Part shown: positions 42,344 to 51,491 of the stretch, one piece after another | How positions within the stretch are numbered: position 1 is the stretch's first letter | Layout: each line of letters begins with the position of its first letter | Notes under the pieces: model-generated | The model's database searches: none | Told to the model about the DNA's origin: nothing | What the model saw: only the letters and a program-made list of their open reading frames with translations | From: Adhaeribacter rhizoryzae | Lineage (GTDB): Bacteria; Bacteroidota; Bacteroidia; Cytophagales; Hymenobacteraceae | Reading direction: 5' to 3' | DNA: 64,000 nt | Assembly (NCBI RefSeq): GCF_008629685.1 | Contig: NZ_VWSF01000011.1 | Span: forward strand, 1 to 64,000 | Translations under genes and position numbers: made by a program

Positions 42344-42447
42344 AGCGTGCTGCAAAACTAATTAAATTTTAATAATCCGAAAAGCCTGGCGCTAAAATCT
42401 CTTTATTAATATTTAAGCCCGTGTGTTTCTTTACTGAACCAAATAAG

Positions 42448-44232
42448 CTACTCGATGTCTTCGGTTTGGAGTTGCTTTTCGTAGAGGGCTTTGTAGAGGC
42501 CTTCCTTCGCCAGTAAATCGGTGTGGGTGCCGTGCTGCACTACTTCGCCGTCGTCAAGTACCAGAATATGGTCGGCGAGTTTGGCCGAGGAAACCCGGTG
42601 CGAAATAATAATGGTGGTGCGGTTCTCCATAATGCGCTGCAAGTTGTTCAGAATAGCGTTTTCGGTTTTGGTATCTACCGCCGAAAGCGAATCGTCGAGA
42701 ATTAAAATTTGTGGCTCTTTTACGAGGGCGCGGGCAATGGATACCCGTTGCTTCTGCCCACCCGAAAGCGTAATGCCGCGCTCACCCAGCTTTGTCTCGA
42801 ATTTTTCCGGGAAACGCATAATATTTTCGTATACGTCGGCGTCTTTGGCGGCTTGTACCATTTTGTCTTCGCTAATTTCATCCATGCCAAAGCCAATATT
42901 ATTCCGGATGGTATCGGAAAACAAAAACACATCTTGCGGTACGTAGCCAATCTGGCTGCGCAAAGTAGGTATGTCGTAATCCCGAATATCAGTGCCATCG
43001 ATGGTGATAGCGCCGTCCGTAGCATCGTAGAGCCGGCAAAGTAAATTGGCAATCGTGCTTTTACCTGAACCCGTATTACCAATTACCGCTAAAGCTTCGC
43101 CGTGCTTAATCCGGAAACTTAAATCTTTTAGCGCGTGAATTTTGGTATCAGGGTAAATAAAATTAACATCCTGGAAAACTACATCGCCGGTGAGTTCCTT
43201 CTTAATATTTGCCCGCGAAACAAGGTCGGTTTTGGTTTGCAGAAACTCGTTTATGCGCTCCTGCGAAGCCGCGGCGCGTTGCACCAAGCTGGTAGTCCAG
43301 CCCAGGGCGGTAACCGGCCAGGTAAGCATGTTTACGTAAATTAAAAACTCGGCAATATTACCGGCCGTAATGCTGCCGTTTATTACTTCTTTGCCACCAA
43401 TGTACACCGTAATAATGGTGCTCATGCCAATTAAAAACAGAATAAGCGGGAAGAAAAGCGCGTTTACAAAGTTCAACTCCAGCGATTTATCTTTGTAGTG
43501 GTTGCTGGCTACGGTAAAATTCTGGTGCGAATCGTCTTCGCGCACAAAAGATTTAATAACCCGAATACCCGAAAAAGCTTCCTGCACAAAAGTAGTAATA
43601 CCCGAAAGACTTTTCTGAATTTCATCGGACTTGCGCTCAATAATGCTGTTTACGTAATAAATGCTAACCGATAATATTGGCAGCGGCAACAAGGTATAAA
43701 GCGTGAGGCGTGGGTTTACCGAAAACATATAGGGCACCACCAGCAAAAACAAAGAAATTAAGTTAATACCGTACATAATGGCTGGCCCCAAATACATGCG
43801 CACGCGACTAACATCTTCCGAAATGCGGGCCATTAAATCGCCGGTGCGGTTTTTCCGGTAAAAGCTTAGCGGCAACGTTTGGTAATGGTGGTAAATTTCG
43901 TTTTTAAGATCGTTCTCGATTAACCTGGACATTACAATAATAGTCTGGCGCATGTAAAACGTAAATACGCCTTTAAGCAAGGCCATTACCAGAATAATAC
44001 CGGCGTACAAACTTACGTTGCGGGCAAATACATCGTAAATATCCTGTTGTTTATCCAGGCCCGAATACAGGTTATGCAGGGTAATGCCTTCTTTTACCAG
44101 ATCAAAAGCGTGCCGTACTATCTGGGCCGGAATAATAGCGAAAATATTAGCCAGCACTACAAACAAAATACCCAGCAAAAACCGGAACCGGTACTTATAT
44201 AAATATTTATTTAAATGGCTTAGAGACTTCAC
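42448..44232 (-). CDS. ABC exporter half-transporter with degenerate Walker B (YheI/LmrC-like)
   Basis: A fused TMD-NBD exporter of 594 aa from a GTG at 44232, which begins the usual MKSLSHLNKYLYKYRFRFLLG; the frame stays open to an ATG at 44316 but the added 28 residues do not resemble the family. Six membrane helices lie in about residues 15-300. NBD: Walker A GNTGSGKST (near 376), canonical signature LSGGQKQR, and Walker B ILILDDSLSAVD, where Asp replaces the catalytic Glu, followed by switch His in ISHRVSS. The Asp is typical of one half of heterodimeric exporters, the partner having the altered signature; the gene at 34235-36004 fits that partner. Confidence 0.9.
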   Translation of the reverse strand: MKSLSHLNKYLYKYRFRFLLGILFVVLANIFAIIPAQIVRHAFDLVKEGITLHNLYSGLDKQQDIYDVFARNVSLYAGIILVMALLKGVFTFYMRQTIIVMSRLIENDLKNEIYHHYQTLPLSFYRKNRTGDLMARISEDVSRVRMYLGPAIMYGINLISLFLLVVPYMFSVNPRLTLYTLLPLPILSVSIYYVNSIIERKSDEIQKSLSGITTFVQEAFSGIRVIKSFVREDDSHQNFTVASNHYKDKSLELNFVNALFFPLILFLIGMSTIITVYIGGKEVINGSITAGNIAEFLIYVNMLTWPVTALGWTTSLVQRAAASQERINEFLQTKTDLVSRANIKKELTGDVVFQDVNFIYPDTKIHALKDLSFRIKHGEALAVIGNTGSGKSTIANLLCRLYDATDGAITIDGTDIRDYDIPTLRSQIGYVPQDVFLFSDTIRNNIGFGMDEISEDKMVQAAKDADVYENIMRFPEKFETKLGERGITLSGGQKQRVSIARALVKEPQILILDDSLSAVDTKTENAILNNLQRIMENRTTIIISHRVSSAKLADHILVLDDGEVVQHGTHTDLLAKEGLYKALYEKQLQTEDIE

Positions 44233-44513
44233 AAAAGCAACTTTAAGTAGAAAACGGTTAAACGTAAATAATCGGCATTGGGCTATTAAAAATAAAGCGT
44301 TAATTTTGCACCCCAATTTACCGGCTCGCGTTTAAACGGTCTTGCAAAGATAACAGCCGCAGCCGAAAACAAAGGTGCCGGATTGGTAACAGTTTTTATA
44401 ATAAAAAATTTACGGCAGGCAACGGAGCTGGCAAAAAGTACACAAACAGGCCAACTTCTGCTCCCGAAAAGCTGTATTCTTAAAAGTATTACACGTTCTT
44501 TAACATATCGCTT

Positions 44514-45689
44514 ATGCTTAACCGCAGAACATTACGAATAAAGGCCATGCAAGCCATTTACGCTTATCAACAGGCCGAAGGCTCGGACTACCTGATGGCC
44601 CTGGACCGCATTGAAGATCAGTTCGCGCCCGACTTAATGTCGATGGAGCCGCAGGACCGCAAAAAATTGCAAGGCCAGAAAGAAATAGCCGCCATTTCTT
44701 TTAAAGAGTGGTACGAAACCCGCCGCTTCGACAACGACGAAACAGACCCCGAAATTAAAGCTGCTGTTAACCAGGCTGTTGTTTTTTATCAGAATCAGCT
44801 AAAAAAAGATTTTAAATATTTTGGTAACCAGATGCTGCAGGCCGTAGAAAAAATTTACGACCACTACCTTGGTACGCTGCAAATAATGGATGTTTTTATA
44901 AAACTGATTGGGGAAGAGCAGCAGCGCCGCAGCAACCGCTACACCGAAACTACCGAGAAAAGCGCGGAGCCGTTTTTACACAACAAAGTGCTGCAAAAAC
45001 TGTTAGCTAATAAATCGTACCAAAACTATATTGTGCGGCGCAATATTAAATGGGGCGAAGGCGATTTAGACGTTATCCGGCAGTTATATAAAACCGTGTT
45101 GCGCAAAGACGAGGCGTTTTTAAACTATATTTCGGGTGGTGCGCATACCTACGAAGAAGACCACCAGCTAATCAAACATATTTTTAAAAACATTATTTTT
45201 AAAGATAAAAACTTACAATCTTTGTTTGAAGAGCGGGATATGAACTGGGAAGAAAACCGGGTAATTGTGAAAAATCTGGTAAATAAAACGGTAAAGCTCC
45301 TGGACGAAGAAAGCGACGAAAACCTAATGCTGCTGGATCTTTCGTCGAACTGGGAAGACGACCGGGCATTTTTTGAAGAGCTTTATCACAAAACCCTGGA
45401 AGAAGACACCCACTACGAAGCGTTAATTATGAGCCACATTCAGAACTGGGATGTAGAGCGGGTGGCTTTAATAGATAAAATTATTTTGAAAATGGCGCTC
45501 TGCGAAATGCATATTTTCCGGAGCATTCCCGTAAAAGTAACCATAAACGAATATATAGAAATATCGAAGCTTTACAGTACGCCCAAAAGCAAGCAGTTTA
45601 TTAACGGCGTACTAGATAAACTGGCCCAGGAATTAACCGAAAACGGGACAATCCGTAAATCCGGTAGGGGTTTAATAGATAATAAATAA
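44514..45689 (+). CDS. nusB: Transcription antitermination factor NusB (long Bacteroidota form)
   Basis: A 391-aa protein. It starts with the NusB motif MLNRRTLRIKAMQAIYAYQQAEG; the C-terminal part (about 260-375) carries the canonical NusB core ending, WDVERVALIDKIILKMALCE and then VTINEYIEISKLYSTPKSKQFINGVLDKLA. The first ~270 residues hold additional charged helices, so it is about three times the size of E. coli NusB (139 aa); such long forms occur in Bacteroidota. It binds boxA RNA with NusE (S10) to aid rRNA transcription. It heads a conserved block leading to yajC and coaE. Confidence 0.9.
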   Translation: MLNRRTLRIKAMQAIYAYQQAEGSDYLMALDRIEDQFAPDLMSMEPQDRKKLQGQKEIAAISFKEWYETRRFDNDETDPEIKAAVNQAVVFYQNQLKKDFKYFGNQMLQAVEKIYDHYLGTLQIMDVFIKLIGEEQQRRSNRYTETTEKSAEPFLHNKVLQKLLANKSYQNYIVRRNIKWGEGDLDVIRQLYKTVLRKDEAFLNYISGGAHTYEEDHQLIKHIFKNIIFKDKNLQSLFEERDMNWEENRVIVKNLVNKTVKLLDEESDENLMLLDLSSNWEDDRAFFEELYHKTLEEDTHYEALIMSHIQNWDVERVALIDKIILKMALCEMHIFRSIPVKVTINEYIEISKLYSTPKSKQFINGVLDKLAQELTENGTIRKSGRGLIDNK

Positions 45690-45798
45690 CCGCCCCGCTC
45701 AGTTATAACCAGGTATTAAGGCCAGAGTGGTTAATAAAATTGGTTAAAACCGGTTTTATAGCGCAACAGGCTTACATAACCTAAACATAGATACTAGT

Positions 45799-46107
45799 AT
45801 GAGTAAGAAAATTCTTAATACTTTATTAGCTTTTATATCCGGCGCCGCTACTGGCGCGGCTTTTGGTGTTTTGTATGCACCCGATAAAGGCCGTGAAACC
45901 CGCGATCGCCTAACGTATCAGCTTTACCGCTACCGCGATATGTTAAACGACTTAACCGATAGCTTACGCGACGGTAAAGAAGATGTGCCTTCTACAGCTA
46001 AATCGGAAGGCCAGCGCGTTATAAAAGACGCCAAAGACAAAGCCGAAAAATTACTGGGCGATGTAGATTCACTCATTAACCAGATTAACAAACAAAGAGA
46101 AGTATAA
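45799..46107 (+). CDS. YtxH domain protein
   Basis: A 102-aa protein with an N-terminal hydrophobic segment (about residues 4-28, LLAFISGAATGAAFGVLYAPDKG) typical of YtxH, followed by an amphipathic, charged helix that continues as a coiled-coil (SEGQRVIKDAKDKAEKLLGDVDSLINQINK). YtxH proteins are small membrane-associated stress or envelope proteins; exact function is unknown. Positioned 109 bp after nusB in the same orientation. Confidence 0.85.
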   Translation: MSKKILNTLLAFISGAATGAAFGVLYAPDKGRETRDRLTYQLYRYRDMLNDLTDSLRDGKEDVPSTAKSEGQRVIKDAKDKAEKLLGDVDSLINQINKQREV

Positions 46108-46110
46108 ATA

Positions 46111-46235
46111 TTGGTTGTTAGTTAATGGTTGCCAGGTATTACTGGTTACTTCTATTGTAGTATACCAGAAAAAAAGCAATTTATGATTATTGTAGCATAA
46201 ACGCCGATAACCGACAACTAGCAACCAACAACTAA
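46111..46235. repeat. Imperfect inverted word repeat between ytxH and IDH genes
   Basis: Left arm (46111-46133) reads TTGGTTGTTAGTTAATGG and the right arm (46203-46235) carries the reverse-complementary words CGACAACTAGCAACCAACA. The right arm ends 8 bp before the next start codon. Same style as the other gene-bounded word repeats but with a different word. Confidence 0.6.
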
Positions 46236-46243
46236 AAATAAAT

Positions 46244-47278
46244 ATGAAACACGTAACACTGATTCCTGGTGATGGAATAGGTCCGGAGATTACAGAAGCC
46301 GTAAAAGCTATTTTTGAGGCCGCGCAGGTGCCGGTGGTATGGGATGTGCATAATGCCGGGTTAGCCAGTTTAGAAGCCGGTCAGGAATTAATACCCGCCT
46401 CCCTATTAGACTCGCTGAATAAAAACCGGGTAGCTTTAAAAGCACCTATTACCACGCCCGTAGGAAAAGGGTTTAAAAGTATAAATGTGCAGTTGCGCCA
46501 AAAATTTGATTTATATCAGAATATTAGGCCCGCTAAATCTACCGAAGGCATTAAAACCCGCTACGGCAACGTAGATTTGGTGCTGTTCCGGGAAAATACT
46601 GAAGGCCTGTATTCTGGTTTAGAAATGTACGACGAGCGTTTGGGTATTTCGGATTCTATAGCCCGCATTACGCACGTTGGCTGCCAGAAAATTTGTGATG
46701 CGGCCTTTGAATACGCGCACAAGCACAACCGCAAAAAAGTAACCATTATTCATAAAGCCAATATTTTAAAAACGGCCGGCAAAATATTACTCGATGCTGC
46801 TGCTAAATCATCGGCCCGGTTCCCGCACATTAAACTTGAAGATAAAATTATCGACAACATGTGTATGCAACTCGTAGACCGGCCGGAGCAATTTGATGTG
46901 CTGGTAACCACTAACCTGTTCGGCGATATTCTGTCGGATTTATGTTCGGGTTTGGTAGGCGGCTTGGGCGTAGTAGCCGGGGCCAATATTGGCAAAGATA
47001 TGGCTATATTTGAGGCCGTACACGGCTCGGCGCCCGATATTGCGGGTAAAGGCATTGCTAACCCAACGGCTATATTGCGTTCGGCTTTAATGCTGTTGCA
47101 CCACATAGATGAGCACGGCCAGGCGTTTAGAATAGAAGCAGCTCTGGAAAAAACTTTACTCAACAAAGAGCAATGTACCGGCGATTTAGGTGGTAAAGCA
47201 ACTACCATGGAGTTTGCCCAGCACGTAATTGATAATTTGGCTGCCTATGCTCCCGGTGGTATAGCCGTGGAGGCATAA
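46244..47278 (+). CDS. NAD-dependent isocitrate dehydrogenase
   Basis: A 344-aa decarboxylating dehydrogenase of the isocitrate/isopropylmalate family. It begins MKHVTLIPGDGIGPEI (nucleotide loop), has the substrate-binding segment with GFKSINVQLRQKFDLYQNIRP, RENTEGLYSG (near 107), the catalytic Lys/Asp block KVTIIHKANILK (near 165), VDRPEQFDVLVTTNLFGDILSDL (metal Asps near 225) and the cofactor loop EAVHGSAPDIAGKGIANPTA (near 262). The short length and loops suit the NAD-type, archaeal/eukaryote-like isocitrate enzyme seen in Bacteroidota; homoisocitrate dehydrogenase is the alternative. Located inside the nusB-coaE block, which is unusual company but same-strand. Confidence 0.85.
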   Translation: MKHVTLIPGDGIGPEITEAVKAIFEAAQVPVVWDVHNAGLASLEAGQELIPASLLDSLNKNRVALKAPITTPVGKGFKSINVQLRQKFDLYQNIRPAKSTEGIKTRYGNVDLVLFRENTEGLYSGLEMYDERLGISDSIARITHVGCQKICDAAFEYAHKHNRKKVTIIHKANILKTAGKILLDAAAKSSARFPHIKLEDKIIDNMCMQLVDRPEQFDVLVTTNLFGDILSDLCSGLVGGLGVVAGANIGKDMAIFEAVHGSAPDIAGKGIANPTAILRSALMLLHHIDEHGQAFRIEAALEKTLLNKEQCTGDLGGKATTMEFAQHVIDNLAAYAPGGIAVEA

Positions 47279-47382
47279 ATAGATTTTTACTTTACCGGAA
47301 ATCTATATAATTTTAAGCAGTATTACCCGTTTTGGCATTATTAGCTAAACAGTAGATTTTCAAAATATTATTAATTATAAAA

Positions 47383-47913
47383 ATGAAAAAGAATATATTA
47401 CTAGCTGCCGCAGCCGCTTTATTTTTTACCACCAGCTGCGATCAGAAAACCAATACCACTGCCAGCGCCGATGAGGCAACCGCAACCAACGCTACTTCTG
47501 AGGTAGCCCACAACACGGTGCATAACCCCAACACTACCAATGCGCAGGAAATAACTGCCAGCGCCGATGCTCCAGCCATGAGCTTTAAGGAAACAGAACA
47601 TGATTTTGGCAGCATTGAAGATGGCAAGGTGGTAAGGCATACATTTACGTTTACCAACACCGGTAAGTCGCCGCTGGTAATCGAAAGCGCTACTTCTACC
47701 TGCGGTTGCACTGTACCCGAAGTTCCCAAAGCACCAATTGCGCCGGGTGCCGAAGGTAAAATAGAAGTAGAGTTTAACAGTGCTGGTAAAGCCGGACAGC
47801 AGGTGCTGAAGGTTATTAGCATAAAAGCCAATACCCAGCCCGAAATTACCCAGGTTAATATTAAAGCCGATGTTAAGCCTGCGGCAGGGGCTAACGGGCC
47901 TTTTCGTTCTTAA
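47383..47913 (+). CDS. DUF1573 lipoprotein
   Basis: A 176-aa lipoprotein (lipobox TTSC, Cys19) with a Thr/Ala-rich linker (about 22-65) and a single immunoglobulin-like DUF1573 domain (about 68-165) containing the family pattern FKETEHDFGSIEDGKVVRHTFTFTNTG and the SATSTCGCTVPE cysteine pair near 105. DUF1573 domains are common periplasmic Ig-like modules in Bacteroidota with unknown ligand. It is 13 bp from yajC and part of the yajC-ybbR-coaE transcription unit. Confidence 0.9.
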   Translation: MKKNILLAAAAALFFTTSCDQKTNTTASADEATATNATSEVAHNTVHNPNTTNAQEITASADAPAMSFKETEHDFGSIEDGKVVRHTFTFTNTGKSPLVIESATSTCGCTVPEVPKAPIAPGAEGKIEVEFNSAGKAGQQVLKVISIKANTQPEITQVNIKADVKPAAGANGPFRS

Positions 47914-47926
47914 TTTATAAAATAAC

Positions 47927-48256
47927 ATGCTTCTTCAAATATTATTACAGGCGCCCGCCGGTGGCAGCAATATTTCCTCCTTAGTTTTTATAGGAGCCAT
48001 GGTGGTGGTCTTTTATTTTTTTATGGTGCGCCCCCAGCAAAAGAAAATCCGCGACCAGAAAAAATTCCGGGAATCTTTAACCAAAGGCGCCCAGGTAGTA
48101 ACGCTTGGCGGCTTGCACGGCAGAGTAGTAGCCGTAGAAGATACCACAGTAGTGCTGGAGGTAGACCGGGGTATGCGTTTAACGTTTGAAAAATCGGCTA
48201 TTGCCTCGGAGAAGACAGGTGCAACTGTACCCGCCCCGGAAGTAACTTCTAAATAA
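47927..48256 (+). CDS. yajC: Preprotein translocase subunit YajC
   Basis: A 109-aa protein with one N-terminal membrane helix (about residues 15-32, VFIGAMVVVFYFFMV) directly followed by RPQQKKIRDQKKF, and the cytosolic motif LTKGAQVVTLGGLHGRVVAVEDTTVVLEV. This is the standard YajC signature; the protein accompanies SecDF in Sec-dependent export. Start ATG at 47927, only 13 bp after the DUF1573 stop. Confidence 0.95.
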   Translation: MLLQILLQAPAGGSNISSLVFIGAMVVVFYFFMVRPQQKKIRDQKKFRESLTKGAQVVTLGGLHGRVVAVEDTTVVLEVDRGMRLTFEKSAIASEKTGATVPAPEVTSK

Positions 48257-48267
48257 TAACCATTGAT

Positions 48268-49248
48268 TTGCCGGCTGAGAGATCGAAATTATTTATTTTA
48301 TGGTTGCTAAAACCATTTTATTCAAACGATAGGCAATACTGGAAAGTAGTGCTGCTGTGTTTTATGGCAGCCGCTACTTTCTGGTTTCTCAATGCGCTTA
48401 ATAAAAATTACTCCAACATCCGGACGTCCTATCCCATTCATTTTGTTTACGACGAAGCCAAACTAATACCTTTAAAGCCACTGCCCGAGCAGGTAGAAAT
48501 AAATGTAAGCGGCAAAGGCTGGAAACTGCTCCGGAAAAGTTTGATGTTGGATGTCCGCCCCGCCGAAATTGTGGTATTTTCGTTGCCCCGCCAGCCTTAT
48601 TTAACAGGCTCGGCTTTGCGCCCTAGTATTTCGGGCGTGCTCGACGGCTTGCAGCTAAATTTTGTTTTAACCGATACCGTTCATTTCAGTTTCGATAGGC
48701 GCATACAGCGGCACATACCTTTGGCCGTAGATTCAACCAAGATTAAAATTGCCAATAATGTGGTAATTGCTTCGCCTATTGCCATTAATCCGGATTCGGT
48801 AACCTTCGATGGGCCGGCTTCTATCATAAATACTTTCCCTTCGCCTTTTCCGGTTCAGTTGCCTATTACCAACATTGATCGGAGCTTTAAGCGTTTTGTG
48901 CCATTGGCATACAACAATACTTCGTTGGTAAAGGCAAATATACCCGAGGTAGAAGTTTCGTTTGCGGTAAGTCCGCTTACCTGGGAAGAAAAAGTGATTG
49001 CGCCTACCATTATTAATGCGCCGGAAGGTGTGCAGTTACAGGTGTATCCCCAAGCTATTACTATCTTGTATGGGTACCGGCAAAGCAATGCCGCACCCAT
49101 TAAGCCCGAACAGTTTGGCCTTACCCTCAACTACGCCACCCTAAACCCCGCCGATTCTACCGTAGCTGTAGAAATTGTCCGGAAGCCGGTACAGGTGCAT
49201 CAGTTTGTAATAAAGCCCCAGCGCGTTAAAATAATACCCGTTTTATAA
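48268..49248 (+). CDS. YbbR/CdaR-like domain membrane protein
   Basis: A 326-aa protein starting at TTG (11 bp after the yajC stop; no ATG fits). One N-terminal transmembrane helix (about residues 26-46) anchors a periplasmic region with YbbR-type beta-repeats, seen as RTSYPIHFVYDE...LPEQVEINVSGKGW and later QLPITNIDRSFKRFVPLAY and PEGVQLQVYPQAI segments. YbbR (CdaR) proteins in firmicutes regulate the diadenylate cyclase CdaA; in Bacteroidota YbbR-like genes are linked to yajC and coaE as here. No cdaA gene is in the window, so a c-di-AMP role is not established. Confidence 0.8.
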   Translation: MPAERSKLFILWLLKPFYSNDRQYWKVVLLCFMAAATFWFLNALNKNYSNIRTSYPIHFVYDEAKLIPLKPLPEQVEINVSGKGWKLLRKSLMLDVRPAEIVVFSLPRQPYLTGSALRPSISGVLDGLQLNFVLTDTVHFSFDRRIQRHIPLAVDSTKIKIANNVVIASPIAINPDSVTFDGPASIINTFPSPFPVQLPITNIDRSFKRFVPLAYNNTSLVKANIPEVEVSFAVSPLTWEEKVIAPTIINAPEGVQLQVYPQAITILYGYRQSNAAPIKPEQFGLTLNYATLNPADSTVAVEIVRKPVQVHQFVIKPQRVKIIPVL

Positions 49249-49249
49249 A

Positions 49250-49843
49250 ATGCTGAAAGTAGGGATAACCGGTGGCATCGGCTCGGGTAAAACCATTGTT
49301 TGCCGAATTTTTGCTTTATTGGGCGTACCCATTTACGACTCCGATTACCGGGCCAAGTGGGTCATGCACCACGATACCTGGCTGCGGCAGGAACTAACCA
49401 AAGCTTTCGGCGACAAAGTTTATACGCTTAAAGGTGAGCTTGACCGCCCCTACTTAGCCAGCCTGGTATTTAACCAGCCCGATAAATTGGCCTTACTAAA
49501 CGGCCTGGTACACCCGCGCGTAAAAGATGATTTTACCAATTGGGTTGCCGCACACCACAACCACCCCTATATTTTAAAAGAGGCCGCTCTGATGTACGAA
49601 AGCAATGCCTATAAACAGGTGCAGCGTGTAATTACCGTTAACGCGCCATTAGAGGTACGCCTGGCCCGGGTACTCCAGCGCGACCCGCACCGCAAAGCCG
49701 CCGATGTGCAGGCCATCATAGATAAGCAGCTTACTGAAGCCGAACGCCAGCAACGCGCCGATTACATTATTTACAACAACGACCAGCAACCCGTTATTCC
49801 GCAGGTGCTGGCCTTGCATGAGGTATTGGTGCAATTAAGTTAG
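49250..49843 (+). CDS. coaE: Dephospho-CoA kinase
   Basis: A 197-aa P-loop kinase that phosphorylates dephospho-CoA in the last step of CoA synthesis. Walker A is GGIGSGKT (residues 8-15), followed by VPIYDSDYRAKWVM, LDRPYLASLVF, a lid VRLARVLQRDPHRKAADV near 140 and the C-terminal DYIIYNND typical of CoaE. The start is 1 bp after the YbbR stop, so translation is probably coupled. Length is normal. Confidence 0.95.
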   Translation: MLKVGITGGIGSGKTIVCRIFALLGVPIYDSDYRAKWVMHHDTWLRQELTKAFGDKVYTLKGELDRPYLASLVFNQPDKLALLNGLVHPRVKDDFTNWVAAHHNHPYILKEAALMYESNAYKQVQRVITVNAPLEVRLARVLQRDPHRKAADVQAIIDKQLTEAERQQRADYIIYNNDQQPVIPQVLALHEVLVQLS

Positions 49844-49904
49844 GAAATTTTTATTGCCAATATGGTTGAATAGCGTTGTTTTTGCCGGAAAACGCGCCGT
49901 AATT

Positions 49905-51491
49905 TTATCTTAGTTTAAAAATTGATAATATTTTAAAATCGTTTACTTGAATCGTATAAATTTCGTTGGGGTAAGGATAGGTGCCGGGGTGCCACCGATA
50001 TTCTGTTAAAAAATAAGTAGCTTCTGATAGCGGTACAAGTTTAAATCGCTGCCGGTGCCGCTCCGGGAGTATAAAGGTATTTAACAATCCTGGTGGGTTA
50101 GCACAATTATATTTAATAACGGCGCTGCTGTCTTGTTGCAAAATAAATTCCAACCCCTGCCGATAAGATAAGCCCCAGTAATCTCTTTCAAAATTCTGTT
50201 CAACGGCTTTGCCCTTTAAAAAACTAAAGTATACGTTTTGGTGCGGATGATTCCGGACCATAAACCAAAGCGAATGGATCAAGCTAATGCCCACTAACGT
50301 TACCAAGAATATTCGTCCGTACTGCTGGTACAAGGTAAGTTTAGTTGTTAATTGCCACAGGTTTTCCAGTCCTACTAAGCTTATCAGCAAAAAAGCGAAG
50401 TAGATAAAGTATAAGTGCCGCCAGCCATCGTAAACGACCGAGTTTAGAAGTATTACTGCTGCAATAGGTATAAATAAAAACAGGATACAGGCTAGATCGA
50501 ACTGAAAGATATTTTGGGTAATAGCCCCATCAGAACTAAAAACACGATTAAGGATAAAACCCAGACCTATAAAGAAAAGAATTGAATATACTAAAGGCGT
50601 AGTAATTATCAGCCACACCGGAATATAATGCCATGGCAAATTTGTGGCCAGCACAGCATGGCCCATGTAAAAAACGGTTTCATACCACCGAAATCGTTGC
50701 ATGTTCCGGAACACTAAAATAAACCGATCTATTGGGTCTTCCCATAGGTAAGGCCAAAGCGCCACCATAATAGGTGCCAATAAGAGAAGGTAAACCCCAA
50801 AGTAAAGTACATAGGTCCGAAGGCTACTTTTAGAGCGGAATATTGCTATTAATACCAGTACTGCTGTAATAAAAGGCAAAATAACGCCCATAATGCGGGT
50901 GTCTATTGCCAACGCACAGGTAATGGCATGAAAAAAAGCTGTTTTAAAAGAAGGCGCTTTCATAAACCGGATTAAGGTGTAAGCACCCATAATCATAAAG
51001 CTTAGAAAGGGAATATCTTTGGAGTTATAGAAGGCTTCGGCAAATATCCGAGGGCTTAATACCAGTATGAGGCACCCCAATAATGCTACTTTTGGGTCCC
51101 GGAATCTTTCCCGGGCAAGCAAATAGAAAAAGAAGACCCCCACGTAAAATATTAGAAAAGTTAAAAGGTGCCGCAGTAAAAAGGTTTCTTGCCAGGTATG
51201 AATACCCAAAACAGCTTTCAGGATGGCAAAAGGCAGCAATACCGTTACACCATGATCCGCATCCACATAGGTTTCCAGTGGGGGTACATTTTTCAGCCAT
51301 TCGTGTTGGGTAAGCAATTGGGGCGCAAATAATTCAACGAGGTATTTTAAGGAAACGAGCCCGGTTTGTAATTCAAAAAATTCATCGAAAGAAATGCCAT
51401 AATCCGGATAAAGCTCTAAGCCGGCTACTAACAGCAAGCTAAAAAAGAGGAACAGTACCAGTTTATTAGTTAAGGACCGGAAAGAAAACAT
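49905..51491 (-). CDS. Polytopic GT39/PMT-like glycosyltransferase
   Basis: A 528-aa integral membrane protein with about ten to twelve hydrophobic segments. The first large loop contains DYGISFDEFFELQTG (near residues 28-42), equivalent to the acidic DE catalytic motif of GT-C glycosyltransferases of family 39/ArnT, and a downstream loop has SPRIFAEAFYNSKDIPF, a pattern seen in this family. The C-terminal ~100 residues are a soluble domain (WGLSYRQGLEFILQQ). It probably transfers a lipid-linked sugar to an envelope acceptor. Convergent with coaE; acceptor and sugar are unknown. Confidence 0.7.
   Translation of the reverse strand: MFSFRSLTNKLVLFLFFSLLLVAGLELYPDYGISFDEFFELQTGLVSLKYLVELFAPQLLTQHEWLKNVPPLETYVDADHGVTVLLPFAILKAVLGIHTWQETFLLRHLLTFLIFYVGVFFFYLLARERFRDPKVALLGCLILVLSPRIFAEAFYNSKDIPFLSFMIMGAYTLIRFMKAPSFKTAFFHAITCALAIDTRIMGVILPFITAVLVLIAIFRSKSSLRTYVLYFGVYLLLLAPIMVALWPYLWEDPIDRFILVFRNMQRFRWYETVFYMGHAVLATNLPWHYIPVWLIITTPLVYSILFFIGLGFILNRVFSSDGAITQNIFQFDLACILFLFIPIAAVILLNSVVYDGWRHLYFIYFAFLLISLVGLENLWQLTTKLTLYQQYGRIFLVTLVGISLIHSLWFMVRNHPHQNVYFSFLKGKAVEQNFERDYWGLSYRQGLEFILQQDSSAVIKYNCANPPGLLNTFILPERHRQRFKLVPLSEATYFLTEYRWHPGTYPYPNEIYTIQVNDFKILSIFKLR

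Noticed and set aside
44233-44316. Upstream ATG of the minus-strand ABC exporter
   Set aside because: The added residues do not resemble the family; the GTG at 44232 gives the usual N-terminus.
47419-47928. Open minus-strand frame of 169 codons over the DUF1573 gene
   Set aside because: Antisense shadow of a well-supported lipoprotein gene; no family features in its own translation and no promoter on the minus strand.
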